The notes below the pieces were generated by a model. That model made no database searches and had not been told where the DNA came from. It saw only the letters and a program-made list of their open reading frames with translations. A stretch of DNA of 64,000 bases from SVEL01 sp045125245. GTDB lineage: Bacteria > Bacillota > Clostridia > Lachnospirales > Lachnospiraceae. Positions within the stretch are counted from its first letter, which is position 1, and every line of letters starts with the position of its first letter. The stretch lies in assembly GCA_045125245.1 (NCBI GenBank), contig JBGVNF010000021.1, positions 107,490 through 171,489 on the forward strand. Reading direction: 5' to 3'. Positions 36,968-47,375 of this stretch are shown one piece after another. Position numbers and translations under genes: made by a program.

Positions 36968-36996
36968 ATTATACTAAATACCCCTATTTTTGTCAA
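36968..36996 (-). promoter_or_regulatory. pckA promoter
   Basis: On the minus strand TTGACA (36991-36996), a 17-base spacer and TATAAT (36968-36973) form a perfect housekeeping consensus, about 50 bases before the ATG. Confidence 0.88.
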
Positions 36997-37075
36997 TGAT
37001 TTGTTTGTCAATTTTTTAACTAATATAGGATAATTTAGCATATAAAATTTATCCTTTCACAATATATAATTTACA

Positions 37076-37105
37076 ACAACAAAACCACCAATCAATGGTG
37101 GTTTT
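37076..37105 (-). terminator. Intrinsic terminator after the leucine-rich-repeat gene
   Basis: A 10-bp perfect stem (37081-37090 with 37096-37105; its outer pairs are A-T, supplying the terminal T residues) lies 30 bases after the stop. Confidence 0.75.
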
Positions 37106-37136
37106 ATTAATAAAATATTCAGATTTGTTTCTATGT

Positions 37137-38147
37137 TTATTCTGTAATACCTGTCTTTAATAACTTATCTATATTCTTAGCAGCGCCTGTAACTTCTAAT
37201 CCCTGAGCCTTAAAATTAACTAATCTAAAGCATCCAGCATTGTCCGAAGTTGTACCATCGATAACAAGTGTACCAGTTAAGCTTGTACATGAATTAAATG
37301 TATCTGTTAAGTACTTAACACTAGCTGGTATATATGGTCCTTTTACTAAGCTTGTACAATTCTTAAATGCACCTGCCATATCTGTTACTGTCTCTGGAAC
37401 CTCTGGCGCTTCCAATAAGCTTGTACAATCACAGAACGCATAGCCCATAACTTTTAATTTAGGTGGCATCTTAGGTGCTTTTGTAAGACTTGAACAGCCA
37501 TTAAATACATATATAATATTTGTAACATTATCTGGAATAGCTGGTGCTTCCTTTAAGCTTGAACAACCATAAAATGTATACTTTAAATCTTTAACTGTGT
37601 TAGGTATAGTTGGTGCAGCTGTTAAGCTCTTGCAATCATAAAATGTATACTGGATACTTTCTACACTTGCAGGTAACGCTGGTGCTTCTGTCAATGCTGT
37701 ACATCCATCAAATGCATGGTCCATAACCTTAACAGTATCCGGAATCTTTGGTGACTTTAATAATCCTGTACAACCTTTATACAAATCAGTAATATTAATA
37801 ACTGAACAATTAGCTATAGTATCTATAAGATCATTAAATGAGTCTCTTGTCTTATCAACAGTCTTATTAAGTGCTACTGACCAGCCATCAGCCATCATAG
37901 TATATACATAATCGCCTATTTCATATACGTCGCCGTCACCTGCAGTCTCAGGCATATTCTCACCTTCTAAATAAGTTTTTCCAGTAGTACCCTTAGTATA
38001 CTTAGCTCCTGCTGGAACAGGTTCACCCTTCTCACCTTCTAAATCTTCAGCTGTTCTAAAGCCATCATAATAATCTCCCTCATCCGCACATGCAACGGCA
38101 AATGCCATTGTCATAAGTACAGTAAAAATAAGTAACTTTTTCTTCAT
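37137..38147 (-). CDS. BspA-type leucine-rich-repeat surface protein
   Basis: The ATG at 38147 is 8 bases after AAGGAG and gives 336 residues. A signal peptide runs to AVAC-ADEG near residue 20 and may be a lipoprotein site. From about residue 125 to 300 there are at least seven repeats of about 23 residues in the pattern F-x-x-C-x-S-L-x-x-A-P-x-I-P, the LRR_5/BspA family. Many end in CSSL or CTSL. Such proteins are extracellular and often mediate binding, but the ligand is unknown. Repeat DNA could recombine. Confidence 0.8.
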   Translation of the reverse strand: MKKKLLIFTVLMTMAFAVACADEGDYYDGFRTAEDLEGEKGEPVPAGAKYTKGTTGKTYLEGENMPETAGDGDVYEIGDYVYTMMADGWSVALNKTVDKTRDSFNDLIDTIANCSVINITDLYKGCTGLLKSPKIPDTVKVMDHAFDGCTALTEAPALPASVESIQYTFYDCKSLTAAPTIPNTVKDLKYTFYGCSSLKEAPAIPDNVTNIIYVFNGCSSLTKAPKMPPKLKVMGYAFCDCTSLLEAPEVPETVTDMAGAFKNCTSLVKGPYIPASVKYLTDTFNSCTSLTGTLVIDGTTSDNAGCFRLVNFKAQGLEVTGAAKNIDKLLKTGITE

Positions 38148-38266
38148 AAACAAATCTCCTTGCTATTAAATTATATTAGTTATCTCACAAACTGAATTAT
38201 GTATATATTATACATTATAATTGACATTTCTTCAATGGTTTTATTTTATATTTCATACAATATGAA

Positions 38267-38920
38267 TTATTTTAAACAACTGCCATCCTCCCAAATGTGG
38301 GTATGTCTTAATTTTTCTGTTTCGCTATCAAATAAATAAGCTGCATTCTCAGGCAATTTAATCTTTTCTATAGACTCTTTTTCAAAATCTAAAACAAATA
38401 AAATATCTATACAATTTAAAAACACATACTTAAATCCATATTTTTTATCTGATTGTTCCTTATTCATATAATGAAAAAGCTTTTTTGCATCTACTTTTTC
38501 ATGCTTAGCTGGATGAACATAAATATATATTCCATTATTCTCCATATGAAGATAATTGGTATTAAGCTTTTCAAGCTTTTTATCAAATCTGTATTTCACC
38601 TTTTCTATATAATCCTGCTGCTTTCTTTCAGCATCTAATACCGCCCAAAATCTTCCATTATAAAAATGCAATCTATCCCCATAAAAATCTATTGCCGAAT
38701 ATGGTAATTCTTCTTTAAGACAGCCCAAATATTTATCAATAAAGCTCTCTGTTTTACCATCATCCGGCAACAGCGCCTGTGTAACCTCAAGACCAAGCTT
38801 CATATTCTCATTAATCCAATCTGGAGATTCATTTTTTACAAACCCTGGCTTATACTCCTTCCACAGATATTTCAAGGATATAATCGCATATATTTCGTTG
38901 TATAATTTCTCGTATGCCAT
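38267..38920 (-). CDS. Protein of unknown function
   Basis: I do not recognise it. The ATG at 38920 (MAYEKLYNEIYAI) follows GGGTGG and gives 217 residues. It is cytoplasmic, charged and Lys/Tyr-rich, with no signal peptide or membrane helix. A central segment, DFYGDRLHFYNGRFWAVLDA, and KYGFKYVFLNCIDILFVLDF suggest a mixed alpha/beta fold. It lies between the LRR gene and spoIVB, all on the minus strand but with gaps of about 100 bases. Confidence 0.6.
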   Translation of the reverse strand: MAYEKLYNEIYAIISLKYLWKEYKPGFVKNESPDWINENMKLGLEVTQALLPDDGKTESFIDKYLGCLKEELPYSAIDFYGDRLHFYNGRFWAVLDAERKQQDYIEKVKYRFDKKLEKLNTNYLHMENNGIYIYVHPAKHEKVDAKKLFHYMNKEQSDKKYGFKYVFLNCIDILFVLDFEKESIEKIKLPENAAYLFDSETEKLRHTHIWEDGSCLK

Positions 38921-39017
38921 AATTACCACCCGTCTCATTACTATATGATTATTATACTTCTTTTATATAAAATAGTAAATAGCCATTATAGGTAAGATAC
39001 ACTGTAATCACATAATC

Positions 39018-40085
39018 TCACTGCTTTAACATATTTTCAATAAATATCCCATACCCTCTTGTAGAATCTCGAACAAATACATGGGTAACAGCACCTACCA
39101 ACTTATTATTCTGAATAATAGGAGACCCACTCATACCTTGAACAATCCCACCCGTTTCCTTAAGAAGTTCTTCATCTGTCACTTTAATTACTAGTCCTTT
39201 ATTACCCTCAGAATTAGATTTAATCTCTGTTATCTCTATATCATATTCTTCAACCTCTCCTGTTACACATGCTAATATAGTTGCTTTACCTATTTTAACA
39301 TTATGCTTACTACATATCTCATAAGGTTTAAGATTATAATTAGCAATTAGCCCGTCCACCATATTTTTACTAGGTATCAAGCCATATATTCCAAGATTAG
39401 AATTATTATTAATCTCACCTATCACATTGTCGTCTTCATAATTTATAGAACCGCATAAAGAACCCACTGTGCTAGCTCTAGCCTTTGTAATCCCCCAAAT
39501 CTTTGCTCCATATAATAATCCTTTATCTGAATCAAGCAGCTTCTTTGTATCAATATCTGAAATACCATGCCCCAATGCACCAAAGCTACCGTCATTGCAA
39601 ATATAAGTCATTGTGCCAATTCCTTGACTATCATCCTTTACCCATATACCAAGCTTATAACTGGCATTTCCAACCTTCACAGGCTTAATATTTACATCCT
39701 TAAGCTCGTTATCTCTTCGAATAGTAAGCTTAATCTCTTTATTGCCATACTTTTTTATAAGAAAGCTAAGCTGCGCCTTAGCACTTACATTCTTTCCATT
39801 TAAAGCCACAATATAGTCGCCTTCTCTTACAATACCATAAGCTGGTTCATAATTTATACCATCAACCCCTGTTATAGTATCCACACCTATTACAAGAACA
39901 CCCTCAGTTTCAAGGTAAATTCCCACGGGAAATCCACATGGATATATTAATGTTCCATTATTACCTGTTAATACCACATCATCATTCTGACTTTTTACAA
40001 TCGATGAGACTAATAAAGCCATGGTCAGTACAATCACCACCATGGCTAATATTCTTTTATACCAAAATATCCTATCTGCCACCAT
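39018..40085 (-). CDS. spoIVB: SpoIVB peptidase
   Basis: SpoIVB is the serine peptidase made in the forespore that triggers pro-sigma-K processing in the mother cell. The 355 residues have an N-terminal membrane anchor (about 11-28) and a PDZ domain (about 65-135). The S55 peptidase domain has catalytic His in GALGHGISD and Ser in VQGMSGSPII, with Asp in ISDID nearby. Its place after recN matches the Bacillus order, but spo0A does not follow. Confidence 0.95.
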   Translation of the reverse strand: MVADRIFWYKRILAMVVIVLTMALLVSSIVKSQNDDVVLTGNNGTLIYPCGFPVGIYLETEGVLVIGVDTITGVDGINYEPAYGIVREGDYIVALNGKNVSAKAQLSFLIKKYGNKEIKLTIRRDNELKDVNIKPVKVGNASYKLGIWVKDDSQGIGTMTYICNDGSFGALGHGISDIDTKKLLDSDKGLLYGAKIWGITKARASTVGSLCGSINYEDDNVIGEINNNSNLGIYGLIPSKNMVDGLIANYNLKPYEICSKHNVKIGKATILACVTGEVEEYDIEITEIKSNSEGNKGLVIKVTDEELLKETGGIVQGMSGSPIIQNNKLVGAVTHVFVRDSTRGYGIFIENMLKQ

Positions 40086-40159
40086 AGCTACCCCACTTTC
40101 ATTTTGTTTACAATAGCTATTATGTACAAACTCTTGAAAGCTACTATGGCATTATTAGG

Positions 40160-41827
40160 TTATTCCCTACCAGCTAATTTCTTAAGTTCTCTTGCATTGT
40201 CAAGTGCAGCCTCTGTAATCACTGTACCGCCAAGCATTCTCGCCAATTCATTAACCGATTCATCATTATTAAGTTTTCTAATATCTGTAAAGGTATGATT
40301 ATCCTTTACCTGCTTTTCTATAAGATAATGATTATCTCCATGGGAAGCAATCTGCGGTAAATGAGTAATACATATAACTTGATGTTCAAGACTTATAGCA
40401 CTCATCTTATCTGCCACCATGCCAGCAGTTTTACCACTTATACCTGTATCAATTTCGTCAAATATAAGCGTATCTACAGCATCTTTCTTGGCAAGAATCG
40501 CCTTAAGACCAAGCATAATTCGCGAAAGCTCACCACCAGAAGCAATTTTTGCTAAGGATTTTATATCTTCACCTGGATTTGTAGAAATCATAAACTCCAT
40601 CACATCAATACCCTTAGCGGTATAATCCTTGCTGCGGACAAAATCAGCTTTAAACTTAACTTCAAGGAAATTAAGGTCAATCAATGCTTTAGTAATATCC
40701 TTTTCAAGAGTTAATGCTGCTTTTTTTCTTTTATTAGATAATTCTAACGAAACCTTTTCAAGCTTTTCTAAAGCTAAAGACAACTCTTTTTCTATAGTTT
40801 TTTTTGCTTCTTCATAATTAGTTAAGGCATCTAGCTGCTCCTCAAGCCATTTTCCTTTATCGAGAATATCCTTGATAGTTTTACCATATTTAAGCTTTAA
40901 CTTATTGATAATATCCAGGCGTTTAGACACATAATCCACTCGCTCCTCATCAAAATCCCATTTATCCATATAAGATGACATTTCCTTTGAAATATCATAA
41001 CACAACGCGTCTATAGAAGATAAAGTGTCGTACATATCAGTAAGCTTTGAATCATAAGAACTAATCTGTGCAAGTTCTCTTAATGCCACACCAACCATAG
41101 TTGCCGCCCCTTCATCAGAAGCCACTGCTTGGTAAGCTGCACCCAAAGCTTCAGCTATCTTCTGACCATGAGTCATCTTCTTAAATTCTTCTTCTAGCTC
41201 TTCATCTTCACCTAAAACAAGCTCTGCGTCACAAATTTCTTTATACTGAAATTCATAGAATGATAAATCCTTAGCACGTTGTTCCTCATCCTTTGAAAAA
41301 TCTAAAAGCTTACTCTCAAGAGACTTATATTCCTTATAAAGTAAAGCTGTTTCTTCTTTAAGCTTTACGATATCCTCTCCTGCAAATGAATCCAATATAT
41401 CCAAATGCTTCTGAGTATGAACTAAGGATTCATAATCTCTCTGACCGTGCACATCTATAAGAAGTGACGATATTTCTTTTAAAGCAGATGCTGTGATAGT
41501 CTGTCCATTTATCTTAATGAGACTTTTTCCATTGGATATTTTTCTAGATATAATAATCTGTCCATCCTCTACATCCACATCTAAAGCTTTCAATTTGCTT
41601 AAGGTTTCCTGTGAATCCACCTGAAATACAAGTTCAACAAGTGCAAATTCTGCACCCTGTCGTATCAAATCCTTACCTGCCTTGGCTCCCAGAGCCACGC
41701 CGATAGAACCTATGATAATAGACTTACCTGCACCAGTTTCGCCTGTAAGAACATTGAGCCCCTCATCAAAGCACACATCCACATCTTCAATTAAAGCTAA
41801 ATCTTTTACATGTACATTTAGTAGCAT
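40160..41827 (-). CDS. recN: DNA repair protein RecN
   Basis: RecN is an SMC-like ATPase that acts early in double-strand break repair. The 555-residue protein has Walker A GETGAGKSIIIGS near residue 30, two long coiled-coil arms (about 150-390), signature IASGGELSRIMLGLK and Walker B TLIFDEIDTGISG. ITHLPQIASHGD follows in the usual place. It lies between argR and spoIVB, a conserved Firmicute arrangement. Confidence 0.95.
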   Translation of the reverse strand: MLLNVHVKDLALIEDVDVCFDEGLNVLTGETGAGKSIIIGSIGVALGAKAGKDLIRQGAEFALVELVFQVDSQETLSKLKALDVDVEDGQIIISRKISNGKSLIKINGQTITASALKEISSLLIDVHGQRDYESLVHTQKHLDILDSFAGEDIVKLKEETALLYKEYKSLESKLLDFSKDEEQRAKDLSFYEFQYKEICDAELVLGEDEELEEEFKKMTHGQKIAEALGAAYQAVASDEGAATMVGVALRELAQISSYDSKLTDMYDTLSSIDALCYDISKEMSSYMDKWDFDEERVDYVSKRLDIINKLKLKYGKTIKDILDKGKWLEEQLDALTNYEEAKKTIEKELSLALEKLEKVSLELSNKRKKAALTLEKDITKALIDLNFLEVKFKADFVRSKDYTAKGIDVMEFMISTNPGEDIKSLAKIASGGELSRIMLGLKAILAKKDAVDTLIFDEIDTGISGKTAGMVADKMSAISLEHQVICITHLPQIASHGDNHYLIEKQVKDNHTFTDIRKLNNDESVNELARMLGGTVITEAALDNARELKKLAGRE

Positions 41828-41855
41828 ATATACCTCTCTTCTCTGGTCTCTCCAC

Positions 41856-42308
41856 CTAGTATGAGATAATATTACTTAATTTATCCATAACCTTTATTAC
41901 GTCATCATTAGTTCTAATAGCACACATAATAGTGTCATCTCCCGCTATAGAACCAACGATTTCATCCCATTTCAATGCATCGAGTGCAGCAGCAACAGCC
42001 ATAGCCATACCCGATACAGTCTTTACAACCAAAATATTCTGAGCAAAATCCATAGATACAAAGCCAGCTTTTAAAATCTCTAAAAGCTTGTCATTTATAG
42101 TTTTCTCATTATTTTCTATAGCTACATACTTAGAGATGCCACCATTAACTGACATCTTAGTAAGACCAAGCTCCCTGATATCTCTGGATACAGTCGCCTG
42201 AGTAACTATGTAATTGCTATCTATAAGCAAGGAAGCAAGCTCCTCTTGAGTTGTCACCTCATTATCTCTTATAAGCTCGAGGATTTTTTTATGCCTGGCT
42301 ATCTTCAT
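41856..42308 (-). CDS. argR: Arginine repressor
   Basis: ArgR binds arginine as a hexamer and controls arginine synthesis and catabolism genes. The 150 residues have an N-terminal winged helix (ATVSRDIRELGLTKM near 37-52) and a C-terminal oligomerisation and arginine-binding domain with GTIAGDDTIM-like IVGSIAGDDTIMCAI. The ATG overlaps the nadK 3' end by 20 bases. The nearest AGGAGG is about 13 bases away. Confidence 0.93.
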   Translation of the reverse strand: MKIARHKKILELIRDNEVTTQEELASLLIDSNYIVTQATVSRDIRELGLTKMSVNGGISKYVAIENNEKTINDKLLEILKAGFVSMDFAQNILVVKTVSGMAMAVAAALDALKWDEIVGSIAGDDTIMCAIRTNDDVIKVMDKLSNIISY

Positions 42309-43140
42309 TGTTATTTAACTTCCTCCTTAACACTTCTAAAAAGCTTCTACTATCAAGCTTTATAAGCTTAGTGTAAGTAGATGCCTTCTTGATAATGATT
42401 TTATCACCATTCAGAAGTGGTGTGGCCAAATCACCATCATAGTATACATATCCATCTTCACCCTGCTCAGACTTCTTCTTAGAACAAATCTCTATCTCTA
42501 TAACATCATCCATATCAAACACAATACTTCTAGTATTAAGCGTATGTGGACATACAGGTGTCATAACTATAAGCTTTGCTGAAGGCTTAACAAGTGGACC
42601 TCCCGCTGACATATTATAAGCTGTAGAACCAGTAGGAGTCGATGCGATAATACCATCTGCCTTATAATTATTAAGTCTAATGCCATTTACATACATCTTA
42701 AAATCTAAAACACCCATAACACCAGCTCTTCCGATTACAATATCGTTAAGCGCTGACATAGACGATAAATTCTCACCATCACGACTTATAATACCCTCAA
42801 GCATCATACGATTTTCAACGGTAAAATCATCCTCAAACAATCTATCTATCATATCCTCTACAGCTTCCGCTTCCACATCAGCAAGAAAGCCCAAATGGCC
42901 AAAATTCACACCTATAAGTGGAATATCAAGCTCCATTAAATCTCTTGAAGCCTGAAGAAGTGTTCCATCGCCACCGATAACCACTGCAACTTCCACATCC
43001 TTAGGGATATCTTCTCTATTTACATAACCAGTAATAACAGTACATTCTCCACCCTTTTGCAATACATATTTATTGATTGTTTCACAAACTGATGACACGC
43101 CTTCCTTAATGCTATTGCCGATAATAAGAAATTTTCTCAT
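42289..43140 (-). CDS. nadK: NAD kinase
   Basis: It phosphorylates NAD to NADP. The 283-residue protein carries the GGDGTLL motif (about 55-61), NFGHLGFLADVE, the NE/D-type ALNDIVIGRAG segment and the glycine-rich TPTGSTAYNMSAGG near 178. In this cluster it occupies the place taken by the tlyA-like gene in Bacillus, between dxs and argR. Confidence 0.95.
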   Translation of the reverse strand: MRKFLIIGNSIKEGVSSVCETINKYVLQKGGECTVITGYVNREDIPKDVEVAVVIGGDGTLLQASRDLMELDIPLIGVNFGHLGFLADVEAEAVEDMIDRLFEDDFTVENRMMLEGIISRDGENLSSMSALNDIVIGRAGVMGVLDFKMYVNGIRLNNYKADGIIASTPTGSTAYNMSAGGPLVKPSAKLIVMTPVCPHTLNTRSIVFDMDDVIEIEICSKKKSEQGEDGYVYYDGDLATPLLNGDKIIIKKASTYTKLIKLDSRSFLEVLRRKLNNNEDSQA

Positions 43141-43151
43141 AAATCCATCCT

Positions 43152-45020
43152 TTACATAATATCCTTATATCGATTCTCAACGCGCTCTGCGATAGAATGT
43201 GGATCCAAACCAGCCTCCTTACGGAGCACATCTACGCTACCCTGTTCAATATACTGATTAGGTATAGCAAGATTTTGAACCTTTATATCTATATCAGCAG
43301 AATTCACAAATCTAAGAACCTGCTCACCAAAACCACCATTTAAAACATTTTCCTCAATAGTCACTAAAAGCTTGTGGTCCTTTGCAAGCTTTATAATACA
43401 TTTTTCATCAAAAGGCTTAACAAATCTTGCATTGATTAAAGATACATTATATCCTCGCTTTTTAAGAAGCTCTCTGGCTTTCTCAGCTTCCTTTACCATA
43501 CTTCCCACTGCTAGAAGGGCAATGTCTCTTTCCTTATATATAACTTCAGCTCTGCCATATACAATAGCTTCACGATATTGTTTAAGTCCCTCATAAGCCT
43601 CACCACGTGGATATCTTATAGCAATAGGACCATTGAAATATGTTGTATACTTAAGCATATCAGCTAATTCATATCTATTCTTAGGAGCACACACATTCAT
43701 ATTTGGAATTGTGTTAAAATATGATAAATCAAAAATTCCCTGATGTGTCTCTCCATCACCACCTACAAAACCAGCTCTATCTACGATAAAAACAACCGGA
43801 AGATTTTGAATACATACATCATGAATTATCTGGTCATAGGCTCTCTGGAAAAATGAAGAATATATGGCCACATAAGGCTTAAGTCCTGCACTGGCTAGTC
43901 CAGCTGCAAAGGTCACCGCATGCTCCTCCGCTATACCTACATCAAAAAATCTTTCTGGATACATATGCGAAAATCGCTTTAAGCCTGTGCCATCTGGCAT
44001 AGCCGCTGTTATAGCTACTATCTTTTCATTATCCTTAGCATATTTTGAAATATAATGTGAAAATGTATCTGTATATGACACATTCTTTTTAGCCTTCACA
44101 GGCTCACCTGTAATCTGATTAAATGGCTCCACTCCGTGAAATCTTGAAGGATGCTTTTCAGCTGGTTCAAATCCCTTACCCTTCTTCGTTAACACATGAA
44201 TAATAACAGCATGGTCAAGCTTCTTCGCTTCTTTTATAACCCTTACAAGCTGTGTAATATTATGACCATCTACAGGTCCTAGGTATGTGATACCCATATT
44301 TTCAAAAAGCATTCCTGGAATAAGGAGTTGCTTAATACTACTCTTAGTTTTCTTGATATGATGAATAAGCTTCTCACCCACAACTGGAATAGAATTAAGA
44401 GACTTAACTACACCATCCTTTAAACCATTATAAGCATTACCTGTTCTAATGCCTGAAAGATAAGATGATAATCCACCTACATTCTGAGCTATAGACATTT
44501 CATTATCATTTAGAATCATGATAAAGTTTCTATTGATATTAGCTGCATTATTTAAAGCCTCAAATGCCAAACCACCTGTAAGCGCACCATCACCAATCAC
44601 CGATACAACCGTACTATCGTCGCCTTTAAGCTGATTAGCTGTTACGATACCAAGTCCTGCTGATATAGATGTAGAGCTATGTCCTGTATCGAAAGAATCA
44701 CAGTTACTTTCCCTTCTCTTTGGAAAACCGCTCATACCGCCGTAGGAACGAAGCTCCTCGAAGCCATCCTTTCTGCCTGTCAATACCTTATGAGTATATG
44801 ACTGATGTCCTACATCCCATACAATTTTATCATTAGGTAAATCAAGACATAGATGTAAGGCCATCGTAAGCTCCACTACGCCAAGGTTAGAAGCTAAATG
44901 ACCTCCCTTTTTAGACACCTTTTCAATTAGGAATTTTCTTATCTCTTCAGCTAATTCAGGCAACTGACTTTTATCTATTTTTTTTATATCATTAGGTTCA
45001 TTTATTTTTTCCAGTATCAT
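43152..45020 (-). CDS. dxs: 1-deoxy-D-xylulose-5-phosphate synthase
   Basis: Dxs condenses pyruvate and glyceraldehyde 3-phosphate in the first step of the MEP isoprenoid pathway, using thiamine diphosphate. The 622 residues include the ThDP motif GDG...NN as VIGDGALTGGLAFEALNNA (about 142-160), HVLTKKGKGF and the transketolase pyrimidine domain with DVGIAEEHAVTFAAGLA near 365. It follows ispA with an 25-base gap. Confidence 0.96.
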   Translation of the reverse strand: MILEKINEPNDIKKIDKSQLPELAEEIRKFLIEKVSKKGGHLASNLGVVELTMALHLCLDLPNDKIVWDVGHQSYTHKVLTGRKDGFEELRSYGGMSGFPKRRESNCDSFDTGHSSTSISAGLGIVTANQLKGDDSTVVSVIGDGALTGGLAFEALNNAANINRNFIMILNDNEMSIAQNVGGLSSYLSGIRTGNAYNGLKDGVVKSLNSIPVVGEKLIHHIKKTKSSIKQLLIPGMLFENMGITYLGPVDGHNITQLVRVIKEAKKLDHAVIIHVLTKKGKGFEPAEKHPSRFHGVEPFNQITGEPVKAKKNVSYTDTFSHYISKYAKDNEKIVAITAAMPDGTGLKRFSHMYPERFFDVGIAEEHAVTFAAGLASAGLKPYVAIYSSFFQRAYDQIIHDVCIQNLPVVFIVDRAGFVGGDGETHQGIFDLSYFNTIPNMNVCAPKNRYELADMLKYTTYFNGPIAIRYPRGEAYEGLKQYREAIVYGRAEVIYKERDIALLAVGSMVKEAEKARELLKKRGYNVSLINARFVKPFDEKCIIKLAKDHKLLVTIEENVLNGGFGEQVLRFVNSADIDIKVQNLAIPNQYIEQGSVDVLRKEAGLDPHSIAERVENRYKDIM

Positions 45021-45045
45021 AAAAAACCTCTTTTCTGTCTTTTAA

Positions 45046-45933
45046 TTATTTTTCCCTATTTATAAGACTTATAATCAAATCCTTTAAGAAAACATTTTCC
45101 TTACCAACATTTACCAATATATTAATTGCTTCATCTGTATAATTCTTAACATATGTCTTGGCGCCCTCCACTCCGTAAAGAGTCACATATGTAGTCTTCT
45201 CATTCTTTTCATCACTCAAAACAGGCTTACCGATAACTTCTGCATCACCTATAACATCCAATATATCATCCTGAATTTGGAATGCCATTCCTATATTAAA
45301 TGCTGCCTTTTCCACCTGTTCAATCTGTTTATCATCAGCACCTGACAATATGGCACCTATCACAAACGCTGCTTCTATAAGAGCTGAAGTCTTATTCTCA
45401 TATATAAAATCAAGCTCTTCCTTTGTAACCTTACTTCCGCTTAAATTAACATCAACCACCTGACCGCCTATCATACCATAAGCGCCAGCCTTCTTGCCAA
45501 GTACCTTCAATGCTCTTGCAGCCTTATTGACATCTGTAGCATCATATACGGCATCCGCAGCAGTCTCGAAAGCAAAATTAAGAAGCGCATCTCCAGCTAA
45601 GATTCCCATAGCATGACCATACTTTTTATGAGTAGTTAACATTCCTCTTCTATAATCATCATTATCCATAGCTGGTAAATCATCATGTACAAGAGAATAA
45701 GTGTGAATCATCTCAAGAGCTGCCATAAACGGTTCAATATCCTTATTAAAACCATTAAAAAGCTTAGCTACTTCCATCATAAAAATAGGACGAAGTCTCT
45801 TTCCACCTGCTTCTATACTGTAATTCATCGCTTCAAATATAATCTTCTGTAAGCCTTCTTCCTTAGGATAAAAGCCTTTGATTATATTATTTACAAGTTC
45901 TGTTTTTTGTAATAATTCTTCTTTAAAATCCAT
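45046..45933 (-). CDS. ispA: Farnesyl/geranylgeranyl diphosphate synthase
   Basis: It joins isopentenyl diphosphate units into short-chain prenyl diphosphates. The 295 residues have both aspartate-rich motifs, DDLPAMDNDDYRRG (about 83-96) and FQIQDDILDVIGD (about 223-235), plus GGKRLRP and GGQVVD. The standard xseA-xseB-ispA order supports the call. Chain length is not determined from sequence. Confidence 0.94.
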   Translation of the reverse strand: MDFKEELLQKTELVNNIIKGFYPKEEGLQKIIFEAMNYSIEAGGKRLRPIFMMEVAKLFNGFNKDIEPFMAALEMIHTYSLVHDDLPAMDNDDYRRGMLTTHKKYGHAMGILAGDALLNFAFETAADAVYDATDVNKAARALKVLGKKAGAYGMIGGQVVDVNLSGSKVTKEELDFIYENKTSALIEAAFVIGAILSGADDKQIEQVEKAAFNIGMAFQIQDDILDVIGDAEVIGKPVLSDEKNEKTTYVTLYGVEGAKTYVKNYTDEAINILVNVGKENVFLKDLIISLINREK

Positions 45934-45941
45934 AATGTCAC

Positions 45942-46145
45942 CTACTGATTATCTTCCACTTCTACCAATCTACCTTCAACCTCTGAAAGCTTATTATTTA
46001 GAGTCTGAACCATAGCAACACCCTCTTTGTAGAGTTCAAAGGAATCTTCCAAGCCAACCTCACCGTCTTCCATCTTTTTTAGCAGTTCATTAAGCTTAGC
46101 AAACCCTTCTTCTATGGTTATTTCTTCCTTCTTTGAAGTTCCCAT
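45942..46145 (-). CDS. xseB: Exodeoxyribonuclease VII small subunit
   Basis: Together with XseA it degrades single-stranded DNA to oligonucleotides. The 67-residue protein is a two-helix coiled coil with the family pattern EEGFAKLNELLKKMEDGEVGLEDSFELYKEG. It lies 15 bases after xseA. Confidence 0.93.
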   Translation of the reverse strand: MGTSKKEEITIEEGFAKLNELLKKMEDGEVGLEDSFELYKEGVAMVQTLNNKLSEVEGRLVEVEDNQ

Positions 46146-46160
46146 AACTATATCCTTCCA

Positions 46161-47375
46161 TTATTTTAAAAAATCATCTTTTTTAACTATATTGTCAACT
46201 TTAGCGTTGACACAACCATCTAACAAGAATATTTCAATATTGTCATCTTTATTTATCTGTTCTACTGATTTAAGTGTACTTCCGTCATCTAAGGATACAT
46301 AAGAATATCCACTTTTTAGCTTATTTAGTGGAGACAAACCCTCAAGCCTTTGTACACCAATGGATAATTCATGACGCTTACGCTCAAGCTTCAATTTCAT
46401 CTTATCACTCATGCGATTTAGTATATCATCTATCTCCTGTCTCTTAATCATAATACGATTTGAAGGCGATAAATGCTTAACTCGTAAAGAATACTGAGCA
46501 AGCAAATCCTTTGTAGCACGATACTTATTTCGCATAGTCTTATTAAGCAATCCTAAGTATCCGTTAACCTCTGCTAGATATGCATCATAATCAAATACCG
46601 CAAGCTCCGCTGCTGCAGAAGGTGTAGGTGCTCTCATATCCGACACATAATCAGCTATAGTGGTATCCGTCTCATGGCCTACCGCTGATATAATAGGCGT
46701 ATTACAAGCAAATATAGCTCTAGCTACGCTCTCCTCATTAAAAGCCCATAAATCTTCAAGTGAGCCACCACCTCGTCCTACTATAATCACATCTAGACCT
46801 AACTGGTCCAATGCCTTGATACCAGCTACAATAGTGGGCGCAGCCTCAGCTCCCTGCACAATAGCAGGATACAGATATAACTGTACATGTGGATTACGCC
46901 TTGTGGATACGTTGATAATATCCTGAATAGCAGCACCTGTTTTAGCAGTTACGATACCGACTTTTAAAGCAAATCTAGGTAACGGTTTTTTATAGGATGC
47001 ATCAAACATACCCATCTCAAGAAGCTCTGCCTTAAGAAGCTCAAAGCGCTTATATAAATCACCCTGACCATCCATCTTCACTTCTCTTACATATAACTGG
47101 TACTTTCCATCTCTTTCGTATACATTGACAGTACCAAATGCAGTAACCTTAAGCCCTTCCTCAAGCTTAAAGTTAAGTCCTCTTCTGTTGCCAGCAAACA
47201 TAACGCATGCCATCACTCCACCCTGGTCCTTCAATGTAAAATAAATATGACCTGAGGTATGATATTTACAATTGGAAATTTCGCCCTTTATATACACATT
47301 GTTTAGGACAAAATCCTGTTCAAACATGCGCTTGATATAAGAATTTACTTCTGTAACACTATACACACTTGCCAT
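46161..47375 (-). CDS. xseA: Exodeoxyribonuclease VII large subunit
   Basis: The 404-residue catalytic subunit begins with an OB-fold (YIKGEISNCKYHTSGHIYFTLKDQ). The catalytic core carries the family motifs VGIVTAKTGAAIQDI, VIIVGRGGGSLEDLWAFN and PIISAVGHETDTTIADYVSD. A C-terminal coiled coil follows. Its ATG lies 17 bases inside the nusB 3' end, so the two are coupled. Confidence 0.95.
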   Translation of the reverse strand: MASVYSVTEVNSYIKRMFEQDFVLNNVYIKGEISNCKYHTSGHIYFTLKDQGGVMACVMFAGNRRGLNFKLEEGLKVTAFGTVNVYERDGKYQLYVREVKMDGQGDLYKRFELLKAELLEMGMFDASYKKPLPRFALKVGIVTAKTGAAIQDIINVSTRRNPHVQLYLYPAIVQGAEAAPTIVAGIKALDQLGLDVIIVGRGGGSLEDLWAFNEESVARAIFACNTPIISAVGHETDTTIADYVSDMRAPTPSAAAELAVFDYDAYLAEVNGYLGLLNKTMRNKYRATKDLLAQYSLRVKHLSPSNRIMIKRQEIDDILNRMSDKMKLKLERKRHELSIGVQRLEGLSPLNKLKSGYSYVSLDDGSTLKSVEQINKDDNIEIFLLDGCVNAKVDNIVKKDDFLK